This document shows positions 41,904 to 51,000 of a stretch of 64,000 bases of DNA, one piece after another (the stretch's first letter is position 1; every line of letters starts with the position of its first letter). The notes under the pieces are model-generated. The model was not told the DNA's origin and ran no database searches. It worked only from the letters and a program-made list of their open reading frames with translations. This DNA comes from Achromobacter dolens (GTDB taxonomy: Bacteria; Pseudomonadota; Gammaproteobacteria; Burkholderiales; Burkholderiaceae_B), in contig NZ_CADIJW010000023.1 in assembly GCF_902859745.1 (NCBI RefSeq), positions 1 to 64,000 of the forward strand, in the 5' to 3' direction. A program made the position numbers and the translations under genes.

Positions 41904-42434
41904 TCACTTCACGCGGCTGCGCAGGTCATCCACGCTGCGCTTGACCTCGTCGATGCGGTGTTGCAGGTCATCGACCTTGCGGCCGCCGGAATCATTGGCG
42001 CTGCCCAGTTGCGACACGCTGCGCGACAGCTTGTCCAACTCGTTTTTCTGGCTGTCCACCTGCCGTGACAGCTTGTCCAGTTCGCCCTTCTGGCTGTCGC
42101 TGCTGCGGCCGCCGTCGCCCTGTCGGCGTTCCAGGTTGGCGATCTTCTGCGCCTGCTCCTCGATCTTGCGATTGAGCGCATCATTGCTGGCGCGCAACTG
42201 CTCCAACGCCTTGCCCTGATCGGCGACACGCTGCACCAGATTCTCCAGATCGCGCACGGTCATGCCGGCGCGCACCCGGCTGTCGTTGCCGACGACCACC
42301 AGGCTGTCGTCCCAGGGACGGGAAATGACCTGGTCCTTCAACACCGCCTGGGCCGAGGCGGCAAAGGCCGCCGAGCCTGTGGCGACCAGTAGCGCCAACC
42401 GCAACAACGCGACTTTCGAGACCGTGACACGCAT
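41904..42434 (-). CDS. Secreted coiled-coil protein of unknown function
   Basis: I do not recognise this 176-residue protein. It has a signal peptide (about residues 1-30, ending ASAQA), a short globular stretch (VISRPWDDSLVVVGNDSRVRAG) and then about 120 residues of heptad-rich coiled coil. Within it a near repeat, QKGELDKLSRQVDS and QKNELDKLSRSVSQ, recurs. The end resembles the C-terminus of the next gene upstream (VDDLQHRIDEVKRSVDDLR versus VDTMQRRVNDLRRDADTMR), which hints that the two are related or interact. Together with the next two genes it may form an envelope-associated set downstream of the wss genes. Confidence 0.75.
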   Translation of the reverse strand: MRVTVSKVALLRLALLVATGSAAFAASAQAVLKDQVISRPWDDSLVVVGNDSRVRAGMTVRDLENLVQRVADQGKALEQLRASNDALNRKIEEQAQKIANLERRQGDGGRSSDSQKGELDKLSRQVDSQKNELDKLSRSVSQLGSANDSGGRKVDDLQHRIDEVKRSVDDLRSRVK

Positions 42435-42589
42435 ATGCCTGACTCCTGATGGGGACGCTGTCCAGGCGCGGTTCGCGCCAGGTGGCCAGTTATATCAGGC
42501 CGATCGCGGTCCGATCGCGGCGCGCATTCGACAGTTGCTTCGGCGGGTTTCAAAGGACGGCGCCGCGCGGCGCCAGGCGGACAGAACGC

Positions 42590-43093
42590 CTAGCGCCCGC
42601 CCTGCCGCATCGTGTCGGCATCGCGCCGCAGATCATTGACCCGACGCTGCATCGTGTCCACGCTGCGCTGCGCGGCGCCGCCCAGTTGCGAGCCCGACGG
42701 CGTCGGCGCGAGCGGCGCCATGTTCATCGGCGCGCCGTTGTTCAGGGGGATCATCGCCGGCGGATAGGGGTCGACCGTGGCCGGCTTCTGCGTCAAGAGG
42801 CGCTCCAGCACCTGCAGTCGGTCGCGCTGCGCCTGCAACGCGCGTTCGTTATCCAGCACGGCCTGCTCGCCTTCATCGTCAGTGCCGAAAATGGCGGCGT
42901 GATCGAGCGACAGGCCATCCAGGCGCACGCGCGGGTCGGGGCCGGCGTTCAGGAGGCTGCGGCCGAGCGCGGCGGGGTCGGACGTGGGCATCACAACGCC
43001 GGCCGGCGGTTGGCCTTGCGCCAGCGCGGATGCGGCGGCCAGGCCGCTCACAGCCAGCCACCCGAGCGCAAGCCCCTTCCTGAAACCTCGCAT
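42590..43093 (-). CDS. Secreted protein of unknown function with coiled-coil ends
   Basis: I do not recognise this 167-residue protein. A signal peptide (MRGFRKGLALGWLAVSGLAAASALAQ) is followed by a region with LDGLSLDHAAIFGTDDEGEQ, a helix (VLDNERALQAQRDRLQVLER), a proline-rich spacer (PYPPAMIPLNNGAP) and a final helix (SVDTMQRRVNDLRRDADTMR). The start at 43093 was preferred to one eight codons earlier because it gives a compact signal peptide. It lies between the TonB-like gene and the coiled-coil gene, all on the minus strand. Confidence 0.72.
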   Translation of the reverse strand: MRGFRKGLALGWLAVSGLAAASALAQGQPPAGVVMPTSDPAALGRSLLNAGPDPRVRLDGLSLDHAAIFGTDDEGEQAVLDNERALQAQRDRLQVLERLLTQKPATVDPYPPAMIPLNNGAPMNMAPLAPTPSGSQLGGAAQRSVDTMQRRVNDLRRDADTMRQGGR

Positions 43094-43199
43094 GATGTCT
43101 TCGTTCCCCGAGGGCACGCGGCGCGGCGTTCAGCGCCCGCCCATTCATCCGTGCCGCGGGTAGTTTAACTTTCCGGCCGGCCGCGGACCACGCGCGGCC

Positions 43200-43937
43200 T
43201 CAGGCGGCGCATGTATCGAGCTTGTTGGCCATTTCGTCGAACGTGTCCATCAACCGTCTGGTCTTCGCCAAGCCATGCTTGGCGCGGTAGGTGGCGGCCA
43301 GGCCCAGGAACCGCTCCGTGGTGCTCCGCGGGTCGACGAAGGCGAGGTACATGGCCATCTGTTCGCCGGTCAGTTGGTATGGGCGCACCATCGCGATCAG
43401 GCATTCGCAATCGACCACGACGATGTCGGCATCCGGATCGCGCGGCGGCTTCGCGGGAGCGGGCTGCGCCGTCGACCCCACGGGAGTCGTCGCCGGGGTG
43501 GTGCACCAGTTCCGCAATGCATCCGTGCCGTCGCGGCCGCCGGCGCCGGCAACCGGCTCGCGGATCTGCGCCAACAACCCGGCGTTCGGTCGCAGGCCAT
43601 CCACGAACGGCGTGTCCGGTTGCGCCTGCTTCTGGCCAGCGGCCGAGCCCACCTCGACAGGCTTGATGGGGATGGACTTGACCGGCGGCGGCGGCCTGGA
43701 CGGGTTCGGGGAAATGGCGGGCCGTGGCGGCGCGTGGTGCGGTGGGGATGCCGGCTCGGACGTCAGCGTCACGTACATGACCTGCGCTGGCGGCGGCGAC
43801 GCGGGAACGGACTCAGCGGCCGGCGGCTGAAACAGCCAGAATACCGCGGCTGCGTGCGCCGATACCGAGACCCCCAGCGCCACGGGCCGCAGCCAGCCTC
43901 GCGCATACGCATGCTGTTGGACGCTCTCTATCGCCAT
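43200..43937 (-). CDS. TonB-like membrane-anchored, proline-rich protein of unknown function
   Basis: This 245-residue protein has a single N-terminal membrane helix (LRPVALGVSVSAHAAAVFWLF, about 19-39) of the TonB anchor type, then a long proline-rich region (PPHHAPPRPAISPNPSRPPP). The end domain is different: it has cysteines in NWCTTP, VVDCECLIAMV and LDTCAA and does not look like the TonB C-terminal fold. It could transmit energy or hold a periplasmic domain at the inner membrane. The start is placed at MAIESVQQ (43937), since the longer frame has no support. It is 118 bp downstream of wssI. Confidence 0.65.
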   Translation of the reverse strand: MAIESVQQHAYARGWLRPVALGVSVSAHAAAVFWLFQPPAAESVPASPPPAQVMYVTLTSEPASPPHHAPPRPAISPNPSRPPPPVKSIPIKPVEVGSAAGQKQAQPDTPFVDGLRPNAGLLAQIREPVAGAGGRDGTDALRNWCTTPATTPVGSTAQPAPAKPPRDPDADIVVVDCECLIAMVRPYQLTGEQMAMYLAFVDPRSTTERFLGLAATYRAKHGLAKTRRLMDTFDEMANKLDTCAA

Positions 43938-44055
43938 GGCCGCCTCGACGCTGCGTGTAGACAGGCACAGGTATATCAAGCATCCGGATACAGTCCATTT
44001 CCAGCACGGCGATATTTGCTGCAACCGGTTTCATTGGCACTGGCCGTGGCGACAT

Positions 44056-45198
44056 TCAGAACCCCACGCGGTCCTCGGCGGCCAGGGGCGCGCCCAGGTC
44101 GCGTTCGTCCATCTCCCAGATCAGGAGACGCGGCGGACTCTGCTTCCAGGCGGGACTCTTGAAGTACGACTGCGCCGCGCCGCCGAACTTGCCGCCGTCG
44201 CGGGCGAAGTTGCCGACCGCCACGCCGAGGTCCCGTGACAATTGCGGCAGGAACTCCGAGGTGCGCGAGAACGAGGTGCCCACCAGCGCCAGCGAAGGCA
44301 AGGCGCTGTCGCCGAACAGGTCGTCGGCATCGCCGGCGGACGCGGCGGCCTCCGGCGTGTAGGTATGCAGCGCGACCACTTCGGCGCGCGGCTGCCAGGC
44401 CAGCGGCAGCCAATCGACCCCGGCCAGCCGCACCAGGTCGCCAGGCCGTGGCGCGGGCGGCTGGGCAGTGACGCGCCAGCGCTGCGGCGCCTGCAGCGCG
44501 ACGCCGCTGGCGCGCACCTGCTCGGCGACGGCGCGCGCGGCGGCGCCGGCGCCGGCCTCGGTCCAGTGCGAGTCGTTGCGGTAATAGGCGTCCTGCGGCA
44601 CGCCGCGCAGCGCGGCGCTCAGGTCGACCGTCGCCACGCCCTGCGCGCGCAGCACGCCGACCCAGCTCGACAGCCGGTCCTCGAAGCCCGCCGAACGGTG
44701 CAGGCCGCACAGGCGCGCGGACTCGATGCGGCTCTTGTCCGGCACCACGGCCACCAGCAGCCGGATGCCGCGGGCAGCCAGCGCGTCGCGCAGCGACACG
44801 ACGATGCGGGCCCGCTCGGCCTGGTTCTCGCGCGCGGCGGGATGGGGCTGCAGTTCATCGCCCAGGAACAGCCAACCATCGCAGCCCCGCCGCACGCGCG
44901 GGCCCAGGTCGCCCAGCGTCAGCCAGCCCAGGCCACGTTGCAGGCGCGCGGCCTCGCTGCTGAATGTCATGTCGGCCAGGCGCAACGACAGGTCGTGCGT
45001 GACGCCGCCATCCAGCACGCGCGGCAGCGAGGTGTCGTCCGGCAGCACGTCGTGGTCCAGGCTCCACCAGATGTTGCTGAGCATGGCGCCGGCCATGAAG
45101 AGCACCAGCGCCACGCCGGCGAGCTGGCTGGCGCGGCGGTTGGCCACCGAGGCATGGGCTATGGGCGGCGGGGCCGGGGTATCGTGATGGGCGCTCAT
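44056..45198 (-). CDS. wssI: Cellulose O-acetylation protein, AlgJ/AlgX-like SGNH acetyltransferase
   Basis: The 380-residue protein belongs to the AlgX/AlgJ family of periplasmic O-acetyltransferases. One membrane anchor lies near residues 25-47 (AGVALVLFMAGAMLSNIWW). The catalytic D-x-H pair is D209 and H211 in NDSHWTEAG, and the serine is S309 in VGTSFSRTSEF. In alginate systems AlgJ/AlgX receive acetyl groups passed through AlgI. Here the order wssF-wssG-wssH-wssI after bcsC matches the acetylated-cellulose operon of Pseudomonas fluorescens. It follows wssH by 11 bp. Confidence 0.88.
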   Translation of the reverse strand: MSAHHDTPAPPPIAHASVANRRASQLAGVALVLFMAGAMLSNIWWSLDHDVLPDDTSLPRVLDGGVTHDLSLRLADMTFSSEAARLQRGLGWLTLGDLGPRVRRGCDGWLFLGDELQPHPAARENQAERARIVVSLRDALAARGIRLLVAVVPDKSRIESARLCGLHRSAGFEDRLSSWVGVLRAQGVATVDLSAALRGVPQDAYYRNDSHWTEAGAGAAARAVAEQVRASGVALQAPQRWRVTAQPPAPRPGDLVRLAGVDWLPLAWQPRAEVVALHTYTPEAAASAGDADDLFGDSALPSLALVGTSFSRTSEFLPQLSRDLGVAVGNFARDGGKFGGAAQSYFKSPAWKQSPPRLLIWEMDERDLGAPLAAEDRVGF

Positions 45199-45209
45199 CG
45201 TCTCCGGCC

Positions 45210-46619
45210 TCAGAATTGGAAGTAGAGGAAAGGCACGGCGCCGCGCGCCGCGATCAGCGCGTAGGCCAGCAGGAAGCCGGCCACCGGCCACACCGCGCTC
45301 CAGGCCGTGCGCAACATGCCGGCCGGCCGCGCCGACCACCACGGCTGCCAGGCGGGCAGGATGACGCACATGATGCCCAGCGCGGCGGCCAGCCAGTGGG
45401 TCGGCCGCAGCACATACAACATCGAATCGCCCAGGCCGATGCCATTCAGGCCGAACTGGCCCCGATACATGGCCAGCGCGGCATGAAAGTCGACCGCGCG
45501 GAAGATGGTCCAGGCCAGCATCACGAACAACAGCGTGGCGACGCGCGACAGCCAGCCCGGCAGCGCCGGCAGGCCATTGCCGTTCCAGGCGCGCGCCACG
45601 GCCAGCGCGGCGCCATGCGCCAGGCCCCACAGCAGGAAGTTCCAGCTCTCGCCGCCATGCCAGAGACCGGCGATGCCCATGGTCAGCAGCAGGTTGCGAT
45701 AGGTCTTCCACACGCCCAGGCGATTGCCGCCCATGGGAATGTACAGGTAGTCGCGGATCCAGCTCGACAGCGACAGGTGCCAGCGCCGCCAGAAGTCCTG
45801 GATGCTGCGCGCCAGGTAGGGGTTGTTGAAGTTCTCCGGCAGGTGAAAGCCCATCATCAGGCCCAGGCCGATGGCCATCGCGCTATAGCCGGCGAAGTCG
45901 AAGAACAGTTGCAGGGTGTAGGCGCCGCAGCCGATCCAGGCGTCGGCCAACGAGGGCGTACGCAGGGCGAAGGCGGCATCGACCACGGGCGCCAGCGTAT
46001 CGGCCACCAGCACCTTCATGCTCATGCCGATCATGAAGCGCCGCGCCCCCAGGCAGAAATTGCGCCAATCCATGGTCCGATGGGCGATCTCCTTCTCGAC
46101 CCAGGCCCAGCGGATGATGGGGCCGGCGATCAACTGGCCGAACATGGCCTTGTAGGCGGCGAAGTCGATGAAGTTGCGTTCGGCGCGCACGTCCTGGCGA
46201 TAGACGTCCACCAGGTAGGAGATGGCCTGCAGCACGAAGAAGGACAGGCCCGCCGGCAGCGCCACCCGCTCCCAGGCCAGCGGCACGGCGCCCGCCATGG
46301 CTGCAACGTCGTTGAACGTCGACACCAGGATGTTGGCGTACTTGTACCAGCACAGCGCCGCCACATTGGCCGTCAACAGCAGGGTCAGGAGCACCTTGCG
46401 GCGATGGCCGGCGCGCAACTGCTCCAGCATCAGGCCGCCGGCCCATGCCACGACGGTGACCGCGACCAGCAGCAACAGGTAGATTGGCTTGAGCCAGCTA
46501 TAGAAAATCCAGCTACCGACCAGCAGCACGAAATTGCGCGCGGGCTGCGGCGTCAGCGCGTAGACGACGAGGAACAGCGGCAGGAACAGCGTCAGGAATT
46601 CGAGGGACGCGAAGACCAT
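45210..46619 (-). CDS. wssH: MBOAT-family acetyl carrier of the cellulose acetylation system (AlgI-like)
   Basis: In this 469-residue polytopic membrane protein of the MBOAT family the conserved active-site histidine is H321 in GLWHGGESWNF, matching the essential histidine of AlgI. Other family segments are FFDFAGYSAMAIGLGLMMGFHLPENFN and DFWRRWHLSLSSWIRDYLYIP. It is thought to move acetyl groups from cytosolic donors across the membrane for transfer to cellulose by the AlgJ/X-like partner. A GC-rich hairpin separates it from wssG. Confidence 0.93.
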   Translation of the reverse strand: MVFASLEFLTLFLPLFLVVYALTPQPARNFVLLVGSWIFYSWLKPIYLLLLVAVTVVAWAGGLMLEQLRAGHRRKVLLTLLLTANVAALCWYKYANILVSTFNDVAAMAGAVPLAWERVALPAGLSFFVLQAISYLVDVYRQDVRAERNFIDFAAYKAMFGQLIAGPIIRWAWVEKEIAHRTMDWRNFCLGARRFMIGMSMKVLVADTLAPVVDAAFALRTPSLADAWIGCGAYTLQLFFDFAGYSAMAIGLGLMMGFHLPENFNNPYLARSIQDFWRRWHLSLSSWIRDYLYIPMGGNRLGVWKTYRNLLLTMGIAGLWHGGESWNFLLWGLAHGAALAVARAWNGNGLPALPGWLSRVATLLFVMLAWTIFRAVDFHAALAMYRGQFGLNGIGLGDSMLYVLRPTHWLAAALGIMCVILPAWQPWWSARPAGMLRTAWSAVWPVAGFLLAYALIAARGAVPFLYFQF

Positions 46620-46651
46620 GGCGGAGGGTGGCCGGAGATATTGTTATCGAA

Positions 46652-46670
46652 GCGGGGGCCGCGCCCCCGC
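46652..46670 (-). other. GC-rich stem-loop between wssG and wssH
   Basis: GCGGGGGC (46652-46659), three bases, then GCCCCCGC (46663-46670), in the 65-bp gap. There is no T-run. It might stabilise or segment the transcript so that wssG and wssH are made in different amounts. Confidence 0.4.
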
Positions 46671-46684
46671 CGTTAGGGGCCGGA

Positions 46685-47359
46685 TCAGCGGGCCGTCTGG
46701 TCCGGCGCGTGCAACAGGCGGGGACCCTGCGCCGACGGCAGCAGGAACACGGTGTGGCGTTCGCCGGCCTGCAGCGCGCCCAGATCCAGCTCCGGCCCCG
46801 CGGGCTGGCCCCCGCAACTGGCTCGCACCTTCAGGGACACGGGATTGACCAGTCTCCGCGCGGCGCCGCCATCGGCCACGTGCTCGAACATCGCCAGGTT
46901 GCGCGGCACGGCCAGCAGGCCGGCGTCGGCGCATGACGGATCGAGGTTGTAGAACCCCACCGAGACCTTGAGCGCGTTGAAGTCCTCGGGCTGCTCGCGC
47001 ACGATGCGCGCCTGCAGGCCGTCCTTGCCGGGCAGGCCGACCACCGAGGCGAATTCGCCGGGCTGCACCGAGATGGCCACCTCCTGCTTGCGGCCGCCGC
47101 TTTCGAGCAGGCCCTGCATCTTCGCGCCCGCCTTGACCGGCATGAAATCCGACGCGGGATGGGCGGCGTCGAGCTGGATGCGCGCCTGCGATCCCTTGGC
47201 GCTCACCGCCATCGGCTCGGCGCCGCCGTTGACGAAGCGCACGAACGACGCGTCCTCGGCCGGGCCGGTGTCATAGAGCTGGATCTGCGCCGCGCCGGCA
47301 ACGCCGGCGGCCAGGGCGAACGACAGGGCGGCCAGGCCGCGCGACAGGAGGATGCTCAT
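46685..47359 (-). CDS. wssG: AlgF-like periplasmic protein of the cellulose acetylation system
   Basis: In this 224-residue protein a signal peptide (to about residue 22, ending GVAGA) leads into AQIQLYDTGPAEDASFVRFVN, the AlgF family hallmark. AlgF is needed for alginate acetylation and contacts the acetyltransferase complex; WssG is its cellulose counterpart. The start MSILLSRGL at 47359 has AAAGGA six bases upstream. A start at 47395 overlapping the wssF stop is possible but would spoil the signal peptide. It lies between wssF and wssH. Confidence 0.87.
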   Translation of the reverse strand: MSILLSRGLAALSFALAAGVAGAAQIQLYDTGPAEDASFVRFVNGGAEPMAVSAKGSQARIQLDAAHPASDFMPVKAGAKMQGLLESGGRKQEVAISVQPGEFASVVGLPGKDGLQARIVREQPEDFNALKVSVGFYNLDPSCADAGLLAVPRNLAMFEHVADGGAARRLVNPVSLKVRASCGGQPAGPELDLGALQAGERHTVFLLPSAQGPRLLHAPDQTAR

Positions 47360-47391
47360 CCGTTGTCCTTTGGAAGCGGGGATCGCGCGCG

Positions 47392-48054
47392 TCATTTCTT
47401 CTGCAGCGCCTTGACCTGCGGCAGCTCGCCCAATTGCTTGGCAATGGCGTCGCCCCAGGCCTTGTAGCCGGTGTTGGTGTAGTGCTGGCCGTCGGTGGTG
47501 GGCCACTGGCCGGGCGTCGAGAACTGGGTCGAATCGATGTACGCGCAGGGCGCCACGTTGCTGCCCAGGAAGGCCGACACCTGCTTGACCCGCGCGAAAT
47601 TCTTGTTGTATTTGCCGCCCTCGGTGCCCCAGCTGGGACCGATCCAGACGCAGGCCGTGCCGGTGCCCGAGATGGCCTTGGTCAGTGCGGTCGTCTGCTG
47701 CCAGGCCCAGGTCTTGGGAAAGGATGGATTGGTGTAGCCGGCCATGGTGTCGCCGAGCACGATCACCACCAGGTTGGGCTTTTTGGCCGCGATCAGGTCG
47801 GTGACCGGGGTGGTGCGGGCATCCTTGCCCTTGAGCACGATCTGGCCGTCGTTGAGGCGCTCGGCGCCGCCGCAGGTGCTGGGCGTGGTCTTGAGCCAGT
47901 CACCGGCATTGCTGCCGCACACGCCGATGGTCTGCACCACCGCGCCCTGCTTGACCAGGTCGTCCTGCAGGGTCGTGATCAGGTAACCGGGCGCGGCCAG
48001 ATGGCTGTCGCCGATCAACAGGATGCTCATTCCGGCAAAAAGAGAGGTCAGCAT
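47392..48054 (-). CDS. wssF: SGNH-hydrolase-like protein of the cellulose acetylation system
   Basis: In this 220-residue protein the SGNH block I is IGDSHLA (S17), and the catalytic D-x-x-H is D188 and H191 in DGQHYTN. Conserved blocks GVCGSNAGDW and VIVLGDTMAGY also fit the fold. It begins MLTSLFAGMSILLIGDS, with little room for a separate signal peptide. WssF is thought to help supply or handle acetyl groups for WssG-H-I. It sits directly after bcsC, 25 bp away, which is the order of the wss operon. Confidence 0.82.
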   Translation of the reverse strand: MLTSLFAGMSILLIGDSHLAAPGYLITTLQDDLVKQGAVVQTIGVCGSNAGDWLKTTPSTCGGAERLNDGQIVLKGKDARTTPVTDLIAAKKPNLVVIVLGDTMAGYTNPSFPKTWAWQQTTALTKAISGTGTACVWIGPSWGTEGGKYNKNFARVKQVSAFLGSNVAPCAYIDSTQFSTPGQWPTTDGQHYTNTGYKAWGDAIAKQLGELPQVKALQKK

Positions 48055-48079
48055 GGCAATACTCCTTGATGAGACGTCC

Positions 48080-51000
48080 CTAGCGGGCGTACGGCGACTG
48101 ATAGGGATTGACCGGCAGGTCCAGCGGACGCGTCTGCGGATAGAACGCGTAGCGCAGATAGAGCCCGCCCACGTATTGGCGGTAATCGGTGGCGTTGTCC
48201 ATGGCCATGGTGCCGCCCAGGAACAGATTGGGCGACAACTGGTACTCGCCCGCCGCCGCCAGGTTGTAGCCCACGCCGGTGCGCGACTGCCCTTCGTAGG
48301 TCGCCGGGGCGCCATAGACGGCGCGGTTCGCCGCGTTGGCCGCCGCCTGCATGCCGCCGCTGGTCGGGAAATAGTCGGCGCCGTCTTCCTTGAAATGGCG
48401 CAGGCCGACCGAACCTTGCAGCTTGTATGTGAAGCGGCCATCGCGCTGCGCCCAGGTCACGGGGAAGCTCAGCGCGTAGAACTGCTGCGGGCTGAAATAG
48501 CCGCCGTGGCCGTAGGTGAAGAAGCGCTGGTTGTTGTCGTAGAAGATCGCGCCCAGGTTCAGGCCGGCCGTCAGCATGCGGTTGGTTTCGCGCGTCAGGT
48601 TCCAATAGATGCCGGTGCCGACCTCGGTGCGGCTGTTGGACTCGACATTGTGGCCGTCCAGGCTGCGCCACGAACCGTAGGCGTAGACGCCGTAGTCCTT
48701 GTTGTCCATGCCGATCTGGCCGCCCACGCCGGTGGCCGTGACCGCGCCCCAGCGCTGGCCGGTGCGGTCGTCGCGCGCGCCGGCGAAGGACACCAGGCTG
48801 TCGGTCACCGCGCGGCGCGACAGGTCCACGCTGTACCAGGTGCCCGCGCCGCGGTCGATGGGGCCGTTCAGGCGCACGCCACCGACCACGTTCGAATACT
48901 CGAAGCCCAGCGGCGTGGTGCCGATGTCGGCGCTCAGGCCCTGCATGGTGTAGCCGACCGACAGGCCCACGCCCGAGTCGCGCTGCTTGCCGGCTCCGCC
49001 CACCAATCCCGCCTGCTGCGCCGTGGCCGCCACCGGGCCGCCGCCAAAGCGGCTGTTGCTGGAATAGTCGTCGCCAAGGCGACCAGCGTCCAGGGTCACT
49101 GGCGTCGCGCGCAGCGAGATCTTGCCATCGCCCGCCGGAATCAGGGCCTCGATGGGCGCGTCGATCTCGGTCATCTTGCTCATGCCGGCTTCACCGTTGT
49201 TTGACCGGACGAAGCCGCCCACGCGGACCTCGGCGCTGCGCTCCTGCATGACCTCGTCGAGTTCCCGTTGCAGGGTGGGCGACGCCGCGCCGCCGCCATA
49301 GGCCGCGGGCGGGTTGGCGGCCGCGCGCGAATCCTGCGCGCCGGCAATGACATAGGGCTCCTGGCGCGACACCATGGGCGCGCCGTCATAGCTGGCGCCG
49401 TACCCTGCGGCATAGCCCGTGCCGTAGCCGGCGCCATAGGTGGGAACCTGCGGGTCGTTGAGGGCCTCTCCCATGACCTGCGTCACGCGGGTGGACCGCG
49501 AACGCTGGCCCGGCAGGCCGACGAAGGGGTTGCCGTCGGCATAGTTGGCGGGCGCCGCGCCGCTGGCCACCATGGTGCCGCCGCCGCGCGCCTGCTGGGC
49601 GGCGATGGCCTGCTGGTACAGCGCGGCGGCGCGCCCGGTCTTGCCGCGCGAACGGTAGATGCGCGCCGCGCCGGCCAGCACGTCGGGATCGTTCGGCGCC
49701 AGCGCCAGCGCCTTGTCCATCGAGGCTTCGGCCGAGCGCCAGTCATCGGCCTCGGCGGCGATGCCGGCGACGGCGATCTGCAACTGCGCGTTGTCGGGAT
49801 CGCGCGCCTGCAGGCCACGATAGATGGCCAGGGCCTTGTCGCGGTCGCCGGCGGCGACATACATGCGCGCCAGCGCGCCCTGGGCCAGGGGATCGTCAGG
49901 CCGGCGCTTGAGCACCGGCTGCAGGATGTCGTAGGCAGCCACCAGGTCGCCGCGCTGGCGCATGGCCTCGGCCTGGCGCACGGTATACAGGCTGACCAGG
50001 TCCTGGAAACTGCGATGCTGGTCGGCGTCCATCGGCAGCTTCTGCACCTGGCGCAGCACGGCCGCGGTGCCGGCGTCATCGCCGCTCTTGAGCAGCACGC
50101 TGGAGTACGGGATCAACACATCCGGGCCGGCCGGCCGGCTTCCATCCACCAGCGGCCGCATCACGGCGAGCGCCTGCGGCGTGTCGCCCGCGTCGATATA
50201 GGCCTGGGCGATTGCGCCAAGCAACTCGGGATCGTTGCCCGCCGCGGCCTGCAAGCCGGCCAGGCGCTGGCGCGCCTGCGCCGCGTCGCCCGACTGCGCC
50301 AGGCGCGAGGCCTGGGCCGCCTGCTCGTGCACCCACACGTTGCGCTGAAAGCGCGTGATTTCCGGGGTGCGGCGGTTCTCCGGGATGCGCGCCAGGATGT
50401 CGTAGGCACGGCCCCATTCACCGCGCTCGGACGCGAACAGCGCGTTGGCGTGCAGCGCGTCGGCCGAGTCCGGTTGCACGCGCAACGTCTCGTCCATGAT
50501 CTGTTGCGCGCGGACCGATTCACCGCTGCGCAACAGCAGCCGCGCCAACTCGTAGGTGGTCCAGGGATTGCGCGGGTCCGTCCTGCGCGCGTCTTCCAGC
50601 ATGCGACGCGCGCCGGCCGTGTCGCCGCGCTTTTCCGCCTCGCGCGCCTGGCCCGCCATGACGGCCGCGCGCAGGCGACTGACGTCGCCCGTCTGGCCCG
50701 CCGGCAGCGCATCGACCAGCCGCAGGGCTTCTTCGGCGCGGCCGGTCTGGGCCAGCACGTCGGCCAGGCCGCGCACCGCCTCGGGATCATTCTTGTGCCG
50801 GGCAAGCACGTAGCGATAGGTCTTCTCGGCGTTGGCCATGTCGCCGGCGCTGGCATAGGCCCGGCCGATGGCGTTGTAGGCGCCGGTGGCATTGCCGTCC
50901 AGCCGGATGGCCTGTTCGAGCAGCTTGCGCGCGCCGTCGCCGTCGCCCCGCTGGCGTGCCGCCTCGGCCTGGTCCAGCAGGTTCCAGTAGCGCACCCCCG

